Shown: positions 1-7,927, numbered from the stretch's first letter. The stretch: 8,650 nucleotides of DNA from Sphaerochaetaceae bacterium (GCA_023231265.1 JALNVT010000100.1:1-8650), one strand, 5' to 3'. The notes: generated by a model from the letters alone, not told the origin. Translations and numbers: made by a program.

Positions 1-27
1 AACTGTAACTTTTAATATTTAGGGTTC
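1..27 (+). repeat. Left terminal inverted repeat of the IS
   Basis: Begins AACTGTA and ends ATTTAGGGTTC. It matches the reverse complement of 1762-1788 at 25 of 27 positions. It is the presumed transposase binding and cleavage site. It overlaps the first half of the hairpin at 21-44. Confidence 0.88.
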
Positions 28-60
28 CTTTTTTAAGGAACCTTTATCTTTTTCATCTTT
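21..60 (+). terminator. Hairpin terminator at the IS left end, facing inward
   Basis: GGTTCCTT (23-30) and AAGGAACC (35-42) form a perfect 8-bp stem closed by a TTTT loop, extended outward by a G-T and an A-T pair. A T-rich tract (43-60) follows on the plus strand. This has the form of a rho-independent terminator acting on transcripts that enter the IS from its left flank. The minus-strand side has no T-tract, so it should work in one direction only. Its position inside the IS, partly in the terminal repeat, suggests that it limits read-in transcription of the transposase. Confidence 0.6.
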
Positions 61-77
61 AATTGGCTATATAGTAA

Positions 78-137
78 TAAATTAAGTTGACAGGTCTGTA
101 AATATGTATTAATATATAAGCACCCTAAATTAAGTTG
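78..137 (+). repeat. Direct 12-bp repeat TAAATTAAGTTG (78-89 and 126-137)
   Basis: Two identical copies lie 48 bp apart. The first runs into the -35 hexamer; the second lies in the transposase leader just before the start codon. They could be internal binding sites for transposase (autoregulation) or a remnant of a local duplication. Confidence 0.5.
87..115 (+). promoter_or_regulatory. Transposase promoter (-35 TTGACA, -10 TAATAT)
   Basis: TTGACA at 87-92 is a perfect -35 hexamer. A 17-bp spacer leads to TAATAT at 110-115, four of six to the -10 consensus. The predicted transcription start is near 122, giving a leader of about 24 nt before the ATG at 146. No convincing Shine-Dalgarno sequence lies in that leader, so translation is probably weak, as is common for transposases. 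Confidence 0.65.
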
Positions 138-145
138 GTATAAAT

Positions 146-1744
146 ATGGCTTCAATTAAGCATGAAAGACCTGATTTTGTTAAGAATTATAAGAAAGAAA
201 AAAATACCGAAATTAAATATATAAACGGCAATTGGTATCTATATGAGAGAAAAACTAAATACAATCCAGAAACTAAAAAATCAGCTAAAGTATCAGGTAA
301 AATGCTAGGTAAAATTACTAAAAATGGGTTTGTCCCCAAGAGTATTAAAGCTTCTACTTTCACTGAAATAGAAGTTAAAGAATATGGAGCATCTCATTAT
401 TTTAGATCTAACTCTCAATTGATATTAGAGAGATTAAAAGAATGCTTTCCTCATTATGGAGAACAGTTATATGTTATAGCTCTTTTGAGAATAATGTATG
501 GTAAGGCCTTTAAACGTATTGCACTTAATTATGAATCAAGCTACTTATCAAATATGTTTCCAAACCTTTCGTTATCTTCTGCATCTATTACCCAACTCCT
601 TAAAGATGTTGGAAGAGATAGAGGTGCAATTAAAAAATTCATGGACTCCTATACCAAAGAGAAAGAGCGTTTTATTCTTTTTGATGGTCACAGAATATTA
701 TCATCCTCTAATAATTTAGATATGGCTGAAGTTGGTTATGATTCAAAGAGTAGATACTCTCCACAGGTTAATCTTATTTACATGTTCTCTTTGAATGACC
801 GAGGAAGTTATCCAGAATACTACAAACAATACCTAGGTAGTGTTCCTGATGTATCTGCATTTCAGGATATAGTAAATGAAACCAGAATAAAAGAGAAAGA
901 TGCAACAATCATTGCTGATAAAGGATTTGGAAGCAATGATAATTACGACTTAATTGAAGAGAGTGGAATGAATTACATAATTCCATTAAGAAGAGGAAAC
1001 TTAGAAACTAAAGGCATCATACCCTCAAACATTTCAGATTACAAAGATGCTTTTATATATCATGGAAGAAATATTCATACCAGTAGCATAGAGAAAGAAG
1101 ATTATAACATTCATCTTTATTTAGATGGTAGTTTATATAATGCTGAAATAAAGGATGTCATCAGGAGAACAGAAAAGAAGAACAACAGTATTAAAATCAA
1201 AAGAGATCGAGAGCTCAAAAAGCGAGAGCAAGATAATCTTTTTTCTGGAGAAAAACTTGAAAAGAGATTATATGCTAAGAGTCGTCTTAGTGATGAAGAG
1301 TTATCAGCTTTAGTACCTATTGATATATCAGATGTATTAAAAGAAAGAGTATCAACAGGAACTATAACAATAAAGACCAATAGAAAAGAATTGAATTCAA
1401 GACAGATTTATGCAATCTATAAACAAAGGCAAGCTATTGAGCAATACTTTAAAACTTATGATAACACACTGGGTTATGATAGCAGTTATATGAGAAATGA
1501 TTACTCTCTTGAAGCATGGTTATTTATAAATCATTTGTGCATGATGATGGGAATGAATGCAATAGAAGAAATCTCAAATATAGGTGAAGAAAAAAACATT
1601 TCTTTGGAAGATCTAATTATCACACTTAGAAAGATAAAAGCTACCAAAATTGGAGATAAATGGTATCTATCAAAATTTACAAACCATGTAAAAAATTTAT
1701 GTGAAAAGTTAGATATAAGGTTCGAAAGTCAAGAAATTTCATAA
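146..1744 (+). CDS. DDE transposase, IS4 superfamily (IS1634-like)
   Basis: Catalyses excision and insertion of the surrounding element by binding its terminal repeats. The protein has 532 residues. Residues 1-170 are a basic N-terminal region, presumably DNA-binding. The RNase H-like catalytic core shows the first Asp in FDGH (D180), the second in ADKGFGS (D258) and the Glu in the C-terminal signature, Y425-x2-R428-x3-E432. A lysine/arginine-rich insertion of about 70 residues (near 335-405) precedes that signature, as expected for the insertion region of this superfamily. The usual lysine seven residues after the Glu is replaced by Asp (D439); a lysine sits at 436 instead. The frame is uninterrupted and ends in TAA just before the right terminal repeat. 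ATG at 146 is chosen because it follows the promoter by the right distance; there is no clear ribosome binding site. Family is certain at superfamily level; the subgroup is inferred. Confidence 0.93.
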   Translation: MASIKHERPDFVKNYKKEKNTEIKYINGNWYLYERKTKYNPETKKSAKVSGKMLGKITKNGFVPKSIKASTFTEIEVKEYGASHYFRSNSQLILERLKECFPHYGEQLYVIALLRIMYGKAFKRIALNYESSYLSNMFPNLSLSSASITQLLKDVGRDRGAIKKFMDSYTKEKERFILFDGHRILSSSNNLDMAEVGYDSKSRYSPQVNLIYMFSLNDRGSYPEYYKQYLGSVPDVSAFQDIVNETRIKEKDATIIADKGFGSNDNYDLIEESGMNYIIPLRRGNLETKGIIPSNISDYKDAFIYHGRNIHTSSIEKEDYNIHLYLDGSLYNAEIKDVIRRTEKKNNSIKIKRDRELKKREQDNLFSGEKLEKRLYAKSRLSDEELSALVPIDISDVLKERVSTGTITIKTNRKELNSRQIYAIYKQRQAIEQYFKTYDNTLGYDSSYMRNDYSLEAWLFINHLCMMMGMNAIEEISNIGEEKNISLEDLIITLRKIKATKIGDKWYLSKFTNHVKNLCEKLDIRFESQEIS

Positions 1745-1761
1745 TGAAACAATTGAATTCA

Positions 1762-1788
1762 GAACCCTAAATAGTAAAAGATACAGTT
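1762..1788 (-). repeat. Right terminal inverted repeat of the IS
   Basis: Reads GAACCCTAAAT at its inner side and ATACAGTT at its outer tip, complementary to the left end with two mismatches. It lies 17 bp after the transposase stop codon, normal spacing for a one-gene IS. Confidence 0.88.
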
Positions 1789-1804
1789 TGAACTAAATAT
1801 CATG

Positions 1805-1842
1805 CTCAGCAATATTGAAGAATACTGCTGAGTTTCTTTTTA
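1805..1842 (+). terminator. Stem-loop terminator between IS and addA
   Basis: CTCAGCAATATT (1805-1816) and AATACTGCTGAG (1821-1832) form a 12-bp stem around a GAAG loop. TTTCTTTT follows on the plus strand. The single imperfect position is an A-C mismatch in plus-strand RNA but a G-U wobble in minus-strand RNA. The T-tract lies only on the plus-strand side, so it best fits termination of rightward transcripts, which now come from the IS. It may still stop addA transcripts by structure alone, since it begins immediately past the addA stop codon. Confidence 0.65.
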
Positions 1843-4800
1843 TTCAAAATAATATTCACCGTCAACCATTCTTAAATAAACAAGACAGCATCTGACTTTT
1901 GATTTTGGATGCATGTTTTCAACAACAGTCTTGTAGGTTGCCAATTGTGTGTGATGAATTGATGGATTCTTGACTGTATCTGTTTTGAAATCGACAACAA
2001 GATAATCATCATTATTGTCTTTTATCAATAAGTCAATAAAACCTTCTGCCACCATCTTCTTATTTTTATATTCCACGGGACTGAAGAAACCAACTTCACA
2101 ACGAACTTCATTGTTCTCAACATTTTGCTTGTAGAAAGCGCTGTTTAAAAAATCATCTCTGAATTTTCTTGCACTCTCTAAAAAGATTTGCTTCTCATCA
2201 AAGCTCATCAATAGCAGAGGAGAATCACTTTTTAGAACATCCTCAAATTGAATTTCAGGAAGTTCCAATATTCCTTTCTCAATAAATGCATGAGCCAATG
2301 TACCAAAGTCTGCATAAACAGATGGACAGGTTTCACTGTATTTATCAAGAAGAGAATCACAGCTCACTTTATCAAGGACAGGTCCTTTATATTTTGAGAA
2401 ATATCCATCATCTTTATGACCAAATAACTTTGTAACCGCAATTGTTTTTGCTTCAGTGTTGAATTTGATAGCTCTATCTTCATACAGAGGAAGAGCTTTT
2501 TGATAGATCTCTCTTTCCTTAATTGGAGTTCTATCATAATTCAAAAATAGCTTCTTTGTAGATACCAGAGGTATCTGCTCACATACCAACTTTGGTTCAC
2601 TTTCCAAACCACATTCAAAGGTCTCCTTATCAACCTTTGCACCATACAGACTCATAAGAAGAAGATTGTTGTTTCCGTTGACATCATTCTTCATGTTTCT
2701 GTTTTGCTTGTTGAAGGTTCCAACTAGAACCATATGAGTCTCTGCACGTGTCATTGCAACATAGAGAACTCTTTTCTTTTCAGCTAGAAGTTCATCCTTA
2801 TCTCTCTGCTTTGTCAGCTCCTGATTGAAGTTTTTATAGCTTCCATCTTCAATATAATTACGGGTGAAAGGTATGTTGTTCTCTTGAGTGAACATACTTG
2901 GTTTGTTCATTGGAGAGCTTCCCATACAGCAGATAAATACAAGAGGAAATTCCAGACCCTTTGATTTATGAATTGTCATGATTTTTACACCATCACTTTC
3001 TTCCTGAAGAACAACGGTTTCATTCAATTGACTTGTCTGTCCTAATTGAGGTCTCAATAGATCAAGAAACATTGAAAGAGATTTATTTTCCATACCTCGA
3101 GCAAATCTATACAGATAGTCATAGCTGCTTAGATAAGATTGATAGGAATTCTCACTCACATAATAATAACGAAGTCCAGAATCAAACCACAGATAATCCA
3201 ACATCTCACTGACAGTAGAATCTTTAGATTTCTTCTTCAATTTATTGAATGTCTCACTCAGACTCTCATATTTTCTAGCATCTTCAGCATCAAATTCAAA
3301 TGGAGAATCTTCATCAATTACAAATGGCTCAAAATGTTCTCTATTCATTATTTCAAAAACTGCATCATCACTGAGTCTACCAAAAGGACCTCTGAGTACT
3401 GTAGCAAGGCTAATTCTATCCTTAGGAAAAATGACCAATTGAAGCATGCAATATAGATCATTTGTAAGAGCCTCTGCAGTCAAAGATTTATTATCCAAAA
3501 TTACATATGGAATGTTTTGAGCTCGAAGTGCCTTCTCGTAATACATCTGTCCTGATTTCTTTTCCATAAGGATTGCAATATCATTTACAGTTGGACGTTT
3601 TCCACCTTTGAGAAGATATTCATCTGTATTGAGAGCCTTTTTAATTTCATATGCAACTGCAACAGCTTCTGAAGAAAAAGATTCGCCAGCCTCTTCATCA
3701 GGATCTTCAAGAGCCTCATCTTTATCATAATTCTTTATCATGGCCTTAATTACAGGTTTGACACCATCAGATGCTCCACGGTATCCCAGCTCCTCAAATT
3801 TAGCCTCATAAGGTTCATCCGCATTTTCCATTATATTTGGAAAGATGTTATTGAAAAATTTAATTAAATCAGGCTCCGAACGATAGTTTGTATCAAGAGA
3901 AAGTTTTTTCCCTCCTGATTGCTGAATTTCATCGGCAAGGCTTTTGAACACAGAAACATCTGCACCACGGAAACGATATATACTCTGTTTTTCATCACCA
4001 ACAAAAAATAGTTTCTGCTTCTCAAGATGATCTATTGTAGGAATACCCTCATGGTATTCATCATATTTCTCACTCAATAAGAACAGAAGATCTTTTTGGA
4101 GTTCATTGTTATCTTGGAACTCATCAATCATGATGAATTTGAATTTATTCTTCATGTAAGTTCGAACTTCTCTGTTTGTCTTCAATATATCAACGGATAG
4201 ATTGGCAACATCACTGAAAGTCAGAACTCCAGTTCTTCTCTTCTCTCTGAATATTGCATCTTTGAGCTGCTTCAGTGCTTCAAAGATCTCTTCAGCATTG
4301 TTACCACTTTTCATACTGCTAAATGTGACAAATTTTGGTTGAATATTTCTAAATTCTGTACAGTATTCTTTTAAAATGGCAACGGTGTCTTTCTTACCCG
4401 ATGGCATTCTAAATTTTAAAGATGCAACACACTCAGCTATATCAGCTACAGGAGTTATATCATCTTCAATCAATTCATACAGATGAGAGAAGTCCTTTAT
4501 CAGCTGCTTTTGATTTTTGGTGAGCTCTTTTGTTGGAAGATCAATTAAATTTGAAAGTATCTTAGATAAATCAGAAAGCAACAGTTGATAACCTTCCTCA
4601 GTCTTCTTGTTCAGTTCAATCATCAGATCTTCAGTATCAATTTCAAGAGGCATGAACAGACATTGATTTGCAATTGGAATCAAAAGGTTGTTCACAAGAT
4701 CATCAGGGGAGTAAGCTCTAGATAGATACTTGAATCCAGGTAGCATACCCTCGTCTTCCAACAAGTCTTCAATGCATTTTATAGAATTCTGCTTTGTTAT

Positions 4801-5214
4801 ATCATCATCCATTGTAAAATCTGATGGGAGTCCATAACGAGTGCAATCCTGACGTACAATCTGGGCACAGAAAGAGTCAATTGTAGAAATTGTAGCTTTA
4901 GGAAATAATCCCAGCTGTCTTGGCAGATCATCGTTCAAATCTTTATATTCAAGAAGATTCCCATGTATTCTCTGATACATCTCACTGGCAGCTTTCTTAG
5001 TAAAAGTCAGAGTCAATATCTGATCACAATCAGCAAGCCCATCCATAACAAGTCGTAAAAATCTTGATGAAAGTACCATGGTCTTACCACTACCAGCACC
5101 AGCTCCTACAACACAGTTATCAAGACATTCTATTGCAGCTAATTGCTTATCATTTGGCTTTCTTTTTAGCATATCCAATACGTCTTTATATTTATAATTC
5201 TTTTTATTTTTCAT
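1840..5214 (-). CDS. addA: AddA, helicase-nuclease subunit of AddAB
   Basis: The motor and one nuclease of the AddAB (RexAB) complex, which unwinds and resects double-strand breaks and prepares 3' ends for RecA in the cytoplasm. Length is 1124 aa, a little short of the roughly 1200 usual in Firmicutes. All SF1A (UvrD-like) helicase motifs are visible: Q motif Q24, Walker A GAGAGSGKT (37-45), Ia TFTKKAASEM (70-79), Ib TIDSF (111-115), II DEFQD (364-368), III GDEKQ (406-410), IV NYRSE (443-447), V TIHKSKGLEF (747-756) and VI VAMTRAE (819-825). The C-terminal PD-(D/E)XK nuclease shows H975, GFID (D1061), DFKTD (D1075, K1077) and QLATY (1090-1094), so it should be active. ATG at 5214 overlaps the addB stop (TAATG), indicating translational coupling. 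A GTG at 5259 would add 15 residues inside addB and is less likely. A weak AAAGG lies about 14 nt upstream of the ATG. Confidence 0.95.
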   Translation of the reverse strand: MKNKKNYKYKDVLDMLKRKPNDKQLAAIECLDNCVVGAGAGSGKTMVLSSRFLRLVMDGLADCDQILTLTFTKKAASEMYQRIHGNLLEYKDLNDDLPRQLGLFPKATISTIDSFCAQIVRQDCTRYGLPSDFTMDDDITKQNSIKCIEDLLEDEGMLPGFKYLSRAYSPDDLVNNLLIPIANQCLFMPLEIDTEDLMIELNKKTEEGYQLLLSDLSKILSNLIDLPTKELTKNQKQLIKDFSHLYELIEDDITPVADIAECVASLKFRMPSGKKDTVAILKEYCTEFRNIQPKFVTFSSMKSGNNAEEIFEALKQLKDAIFREKRRTGVLTFSDVANLSVDILKTNREVRTYMKNKFKFIMIDEFQDNNELQKDLLFLLSEKYDEYHEGIPTIDHLEKQKLFFVGDEKQSIYRFRGADVSVFKSLADEIQQSGGKKLSLDTNYRSEPDLIKFFNNIFPNIMENADEPYEAKFEELGYRGASDGVKPVIKAMIKNYDKDEALEDPDEEAGESFSSEAVAVAYEIKKALNTDEYLLKGGKRPTVNDIAILMEKKSGQMYYEKALRAQNIPYVILDNKSLTAEALTNDLYCMLQLVIFPKDRISLATVLRGPFGRLSDDAVFEIMNREHFEPFVIDEDSPFEFDAEDARKYESLSETFNKLKKKSKDSTVSEMLDYLWFDSGLRYYYVSENSYQSYLSSYDYLYRFARGMENKSLSMFLDLLRPQLGQTSQLNETVVLQEESDGVKIMTIHKSKGLEFPLVFICCMGSSPMNKPSMFTQENNIPFTRNYIEDGSYKNFNQELTKQRDKDELLAEKKRVLYVAMTRAETHMVLVGTFNKQNRNMKNDVNGNNNLLLMSLYGAKVDKETFECGLESEPKLVCEQIPLVSTKKLFLNYDRTPIKEREIYQKALPLYEDRAIKFNTEAKTIAVTKLFGHKDDGYFSKYKGPVLDKVSCDSLLDKYSETCPSVYADFGTLAHAFIEKGILELPEIQFEDVLKSDSPLLLMSFDEKQIFLESARKFRDDFLNSAFYKQNVENNEVRCEVGFFSPVEYKNKKMVAEGFIDLLIKDNNDDYLVVDFKTDTVKNPSIHHTQLATYKTVVENMHPKSKVRCCLVYLRMVDGEYYFE

Positions 5215-5216
5215 TA
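5212..5216 (-). promoter_or_regulatory. TAATG stop/start overlap coupling addB to addA
   Basis: The addB stop TAA (5216-5214) and the addA start ATG (5214-5212) share one base. This arrangement usually lets terminating ribosomes reinitiate, keeping the two subunits near equal amounts. It also decides the addA start. Confidence 0.8.
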
Positions 5217-7913
5217 CTTTGTTGAATACCTTTTTCTGCAGATCTGTCTGAAAGGACACATTGCACAGTTCTCTTTCGAAGGAGTTGTTTTGAAATCACC
5301 ATCTTTGATACTTATGAGCATCTGCTTTACAACTTCATCAAATATTTCATCCATTCTTTTATGAAATGCTTCATCATCACCAAATACAAACTCATACTTT
5401 CCATCATTGAAGCCGTAATATGCAGCTATTTTAGCATCCATATTCTTGCTTTTCATGAGTTTTCTGTAACACGGGAATTGATATGATTTTAATTCTCCTG
5501 TCTCTTCGATTCCTTTTCTGAATGATTTCTCTTTTATTGTTGCACTGCCTTTCTTGTAATCAACAACGGCATATCCTGAATCCTGCAATGTAACAATTCT
5601 ATCAATCATACCTTTTATGTAATATGGAATGGTTTGCTCTTCAGTGACAATTGAATCATGCACCTCAAAGTATTCTTCATACCCATGAGATTTCAATCCA
5701 TCAAATGTATCACACTCATTTGCTATTATATTCATCACTCTTGGTTTGAATGTATAGTAAATATATATAACTGAAGAAGGAGTTGGAGACTTATCACTCT
5801 GCGAGTAATTGTAAAGCTCCTCATCAAATATTTGAGATAACCATTCTTCATATATCTCTGCCCTAGAAGAGAAAAATCCATTGTCCTCTCGATTTACCTT
5901 TTTAAAGAAGACCTCCATGACTTTATGAAGGAATGAACCAACCTCTCTGTGATCAAGGGGAACAATATCAAATGGATCATCATTTATATTCATGATGTAT
6001 CTAAGTGACCATTTATAAGGACATGTCTTGTATGTATCAATTGATGTTGATGAGAGTTTGATCTCACCTCTATCATTCACACACTTAGAAAGGAATCTAT
6101 TAATCAAAGATCTATCAACCTTTCTGCTTGTCATGTTGAATTTTGTTTCACTCAAGATGTTTTCATTTGCTCTATAAAAACCTGCTCGTTGGAGAGGAGT
6201 TGCATCGAATCCATCAACAATTTTACCAAAGAACATCTCCTCATCTCGGTAAGGATTTGATATACATGGTATGTCCAATCTGCTTTTAGCTACCAAACCT
6301 CTTTCAATAAAAAAAGATGGAGGAAGGCAGGAACCACTGTAATCTTCCTCACCATAGGACACATAGACATTGCCCTCAGCTGTGATGTAATCATTCAATA
6401 TTGCTGATGTAAGATTCTCCTCCTCTCGCATTGATTCTTCAATTGAAGATGGAAGGATGTCCAATGGTTTGTATATTGATTCTGTTGCAGCATGATTCAC
6501 TCCAAGGATGAAATGATGAGAAACATTCAAAGCACTGCTATCTGGATAAGAATAAATATTTATTCCATCAGTCTTGATTTCTTGAGGAGAAGAAAAAGCA
6601 ACATCATCCAATTGAGAGATCAACCAGGAGTAAAGATTATCTTGTTCATCTATACCACTCTTTTCCATATCATTGAAGAATTTATCAAATTCATTCATCA
6701 CTTTCTTGTAAGAATCTTTTGTTCCATCAAATACATCCAAACTCTCATCAAACAGCAGTGTTTCAAGAACTTCCAAAGCACCAATCACCTCAGTCTTTGT
6801 TTTGGCACTATTGAGCATGATGATGGCATCTTTGAATTCTTTATAAAAAGCTAACAGAGATGTATAGAGCTCTCTCTCTTCTTTCCTTATTTTTTTTGAA
6901 GGGTCAAGTTTTTGTTCCCAGGAATCATTTGTCCCTGAAATCTGACCATGGCTTATATTTGTATCTATGCCAATTCTAATCAAATTGCGTAAGTTGCCTC
7001 TTTCTTTGAATGGCAGAGATCTATCTAAAAAGAATTCTTTCATATATGAAAGTGAGAAACGCTGCTTGAACAGCACATTCAATCTAGAGAAGTACTTACC
7101 AGCTGGATAAATTTTAAGAAGTTTATGAGCTTTACAGCTGATAGGAATTCCATATTTATTGGCCTCTCTCTCAAGATCATCAATTTGATTATCAAATTTT
7201 GCAAGAGTGATGGCTATATCTTCAACATTCACACCACTGCTCAAAAGATGATATATTCGACGAATCTGAAAGGAGTTCTCTTCAGCACAGTTTTCAAATT
7301 TCTCAAGCTCAACATTGCCATCAACGGACAAAGAATGAATGAGCTTTATATTGTCTGGATTATTCAGAACTTTAAGAAATCTTTGTAAATCAGGAATTGT
7401 ATCATCACATATGATTGAATAACTGCTGCTTGATACAGAGTCTTTTGCATTTTCCAATTTATATTCGTTGAAAGATGGTTCATACAAATTTCTGCTATCT
7501 AAGAATTCATTATATTTAACATACAGAAGTTCAACATCTGATTTCATTGCCTCTGGTATTATATTATAAGCAACATTCTCTTTGATCCGTTTTAATGAAG
7601 GAAGAATCTTTGATACAAAAACAGACAATCTATCAATTGATTCAGAATACTGATCACTTATGAAGTATGATAGATGATTGTTCTTTAAAAATTGTGTCAC
7701 AAAAAGAAGCCTCATAACAGAGGTGACCTCTTCCTTATCTTTTTTATCTTCAACGAAGTAATTCTGAAAGATTTTATATGAAATGGCCCTATCCTGTTCA
7801 ATGCTGTTACCAAGCATGGAATATTGAATTAAAGCCTGACGTGCTGCATTTTCATCTTTGAAAACACATATATTACCTTTTTCAAATTCTTCAATTATTC
7901 TTGTTATGTTCAT
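5214..7913 (-). CDS. addB: AddB-type subunit: Fe-S PD-(D/E)XK nuclease without a motor
   Basis: Second nuclease and scaffold of AddAB; in characterised AddAB this subunit cuts the opposite strand and recognises Chi. Length is 899 aa, well below the roughly 1160 of Bacillus AddB. No Walker A (GxGKT/S) is found anywhere, so it should not hydrolyse ATP. Residues about 1-600 are a degenerate helicase-like scaffold. The C-terminal nuclease shows H663, GMID (D771), DYKKG (D785, K787) and QFPCY (812-816). Four cysteines, C631 (TCPYKW), C883, C886 and C892, give the C-x(n)-C-x2-C-x5-C pattern of the iron-sulfur staple of AddB and Cas4-like nucleases. ATG at 7913 is chosen: a TTG at 7973 would lie upstream of the recognisable promoter and has no ribosome site. 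First gene of a two-gene operon, sharing one base with the addA start. Confidence 0.9.
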   Translation of the reverse strand: MNITRIIEEFEKGNICVFKDENAARQALIQYSMLGNSIEQDRAISYKIFQNYFVEDKKDKEEVTSVMRLLFVTQFLKNNHLSYFISDQYSESIDRLSVFVSKILPSLKRIKENVAYNIIPEAMKSDVELLYVKYNEFLDSRNLYEPSFNEYKLENAKDSVSSSSYSIICDDTIPDLQRFLKVLNNPDNIKLIHSLSVDGNVELEKFENCAEENSFQIRRIYHLLSSGVNVEDIAITLAKFDNQIDDLEREANKYGIPISCKAHKLLKIYPAGKYFSRLNVLFKQRFSLSYMKEFFLDRSLPFKERGNLRNLIRIGIDTNISHGQISGTNDSWEQKLDPSKKIRKEERELYTSLLAFYKEFKDAIIMLNSAKTKTEVIGALEVLETLLFDESLDVFDGTKDSYKKVMNEFDKFFNDMEKSGIDEQDNLYSWLISQLDDVAFSSPQEIKTDGINIYSYPDSSALNVSHHFILGVNHAATESIYKPLDILPSSIEESMREEENLTSAILNDYITAEGNVYVSYGEEDYSGSCLPPSFFIERGLVAKSRLDIPCISNPYRDEEMFFGKIVDGFDATPLQRAGFYRANENILSETKFNMTSRKVDRSLINRFLSKCVNDRGEIKLSSTSIDTYKTCPYKWSLRYIMNINDDPFDIVPLDHREVGSFLHKVMEVFFKKVNREDNGFFSSRAEIYEEWLSQIFDEELYNYSQSDKSPTPSSVIYIYYTFKPRVMNIIANECDTFDGLKSHGYEEYFEVHDSIVTEEQTIPYYIKGMIDRIVTLQDSGYAVVDYKKGSATIKEKSFRKGIEETGELKSYQFPCYRKLMKSKNMDAKIAAYYGFNDGKYEFVFGDDEAFHKRMDEIFDEVVKQMLISIKDGDFKTTPSKENCAMCPFRQICRKRYSTK

Positions 7914-7916
7914 AAA

Positions 7917-7927
7917 GTTATTATAAC
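7917..7927. repeat. Perfect palindrome GTTAT-T-ATAAC in the divergent promoter region
   Basis: GTTAT (7917-7921) and ATAAC (7923-7927) are perfect inverted arms around one T. The palindrome covers the addB -10 and presents TATAAC (7922-7927) on the plus strand as a possible -10 for the protease gene, with a weak TTGTTA (7901-7906) 15 bp upstream. It could be a bidirectional promoter core or a small operator. Confidence 0.4.

Larger units (their letters stand above)
1..1788 (+). mobile_element. Complete IS element, IS4 superfamily, IS1634-like
   Basis: An insertion sequence of about 1.8 kb with a single transposase gene. Positions 1-27 and the reverse complement of 1762-1788 agree at 25 of 27 positions; the mismatches are at positions 8 and 15 of the repeat. 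One intact DDE transposase lies between them with its own promoter. The left end coincides with the window edge, so the true tip may lie a base or two further out and the target-site duplication cannot be checked; the right flank starts TGAACT at about 1789. An intact frame plus well-matched ends indicates a recent and perhaps still mobile copy. Assignment to IS1634 rests on transposase length (532 aa) and its Y-x2-R-x3-E signature. Other IS4-superfamily groups such as ISH3 or IS701 are less likely but not excluded. Confidence 0.88.

Noticed and set aside
498..1380. Open frames within the transposase gene (498-719 plus, 1117-1380 minus)
   Set aside because: They overlap the intact transposase in other frames. 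This family does not need a frameshift product, and neither frame resembles a known protein.
1..1788. IS insertion disrupting a gene
   Set aside because: The right flank is an intergenic terminator and addA is complete; the left flank is outside the window, so disruption there cannot be assessed.
3139..3456. Plus-strand open frames inside addA (also 3245-3442)
   Set aside because: They are shadows on the antisense strand of strongly conserved helicase sequence, without promoter or ribosome site.
5215..5259. Upstream GTG start giving AddA 15 extra residues
   Set aside because: It lies wholly inside addB, has no ribosome site, and the ATG at 5214 gives the classic TAATG coupling.
6492..7388. 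Plus-strand open frames inside addB (6492-6854, 7125-7388)
   Set aside because: Antisense shadows in AT-rich DNA with no recognisable product.
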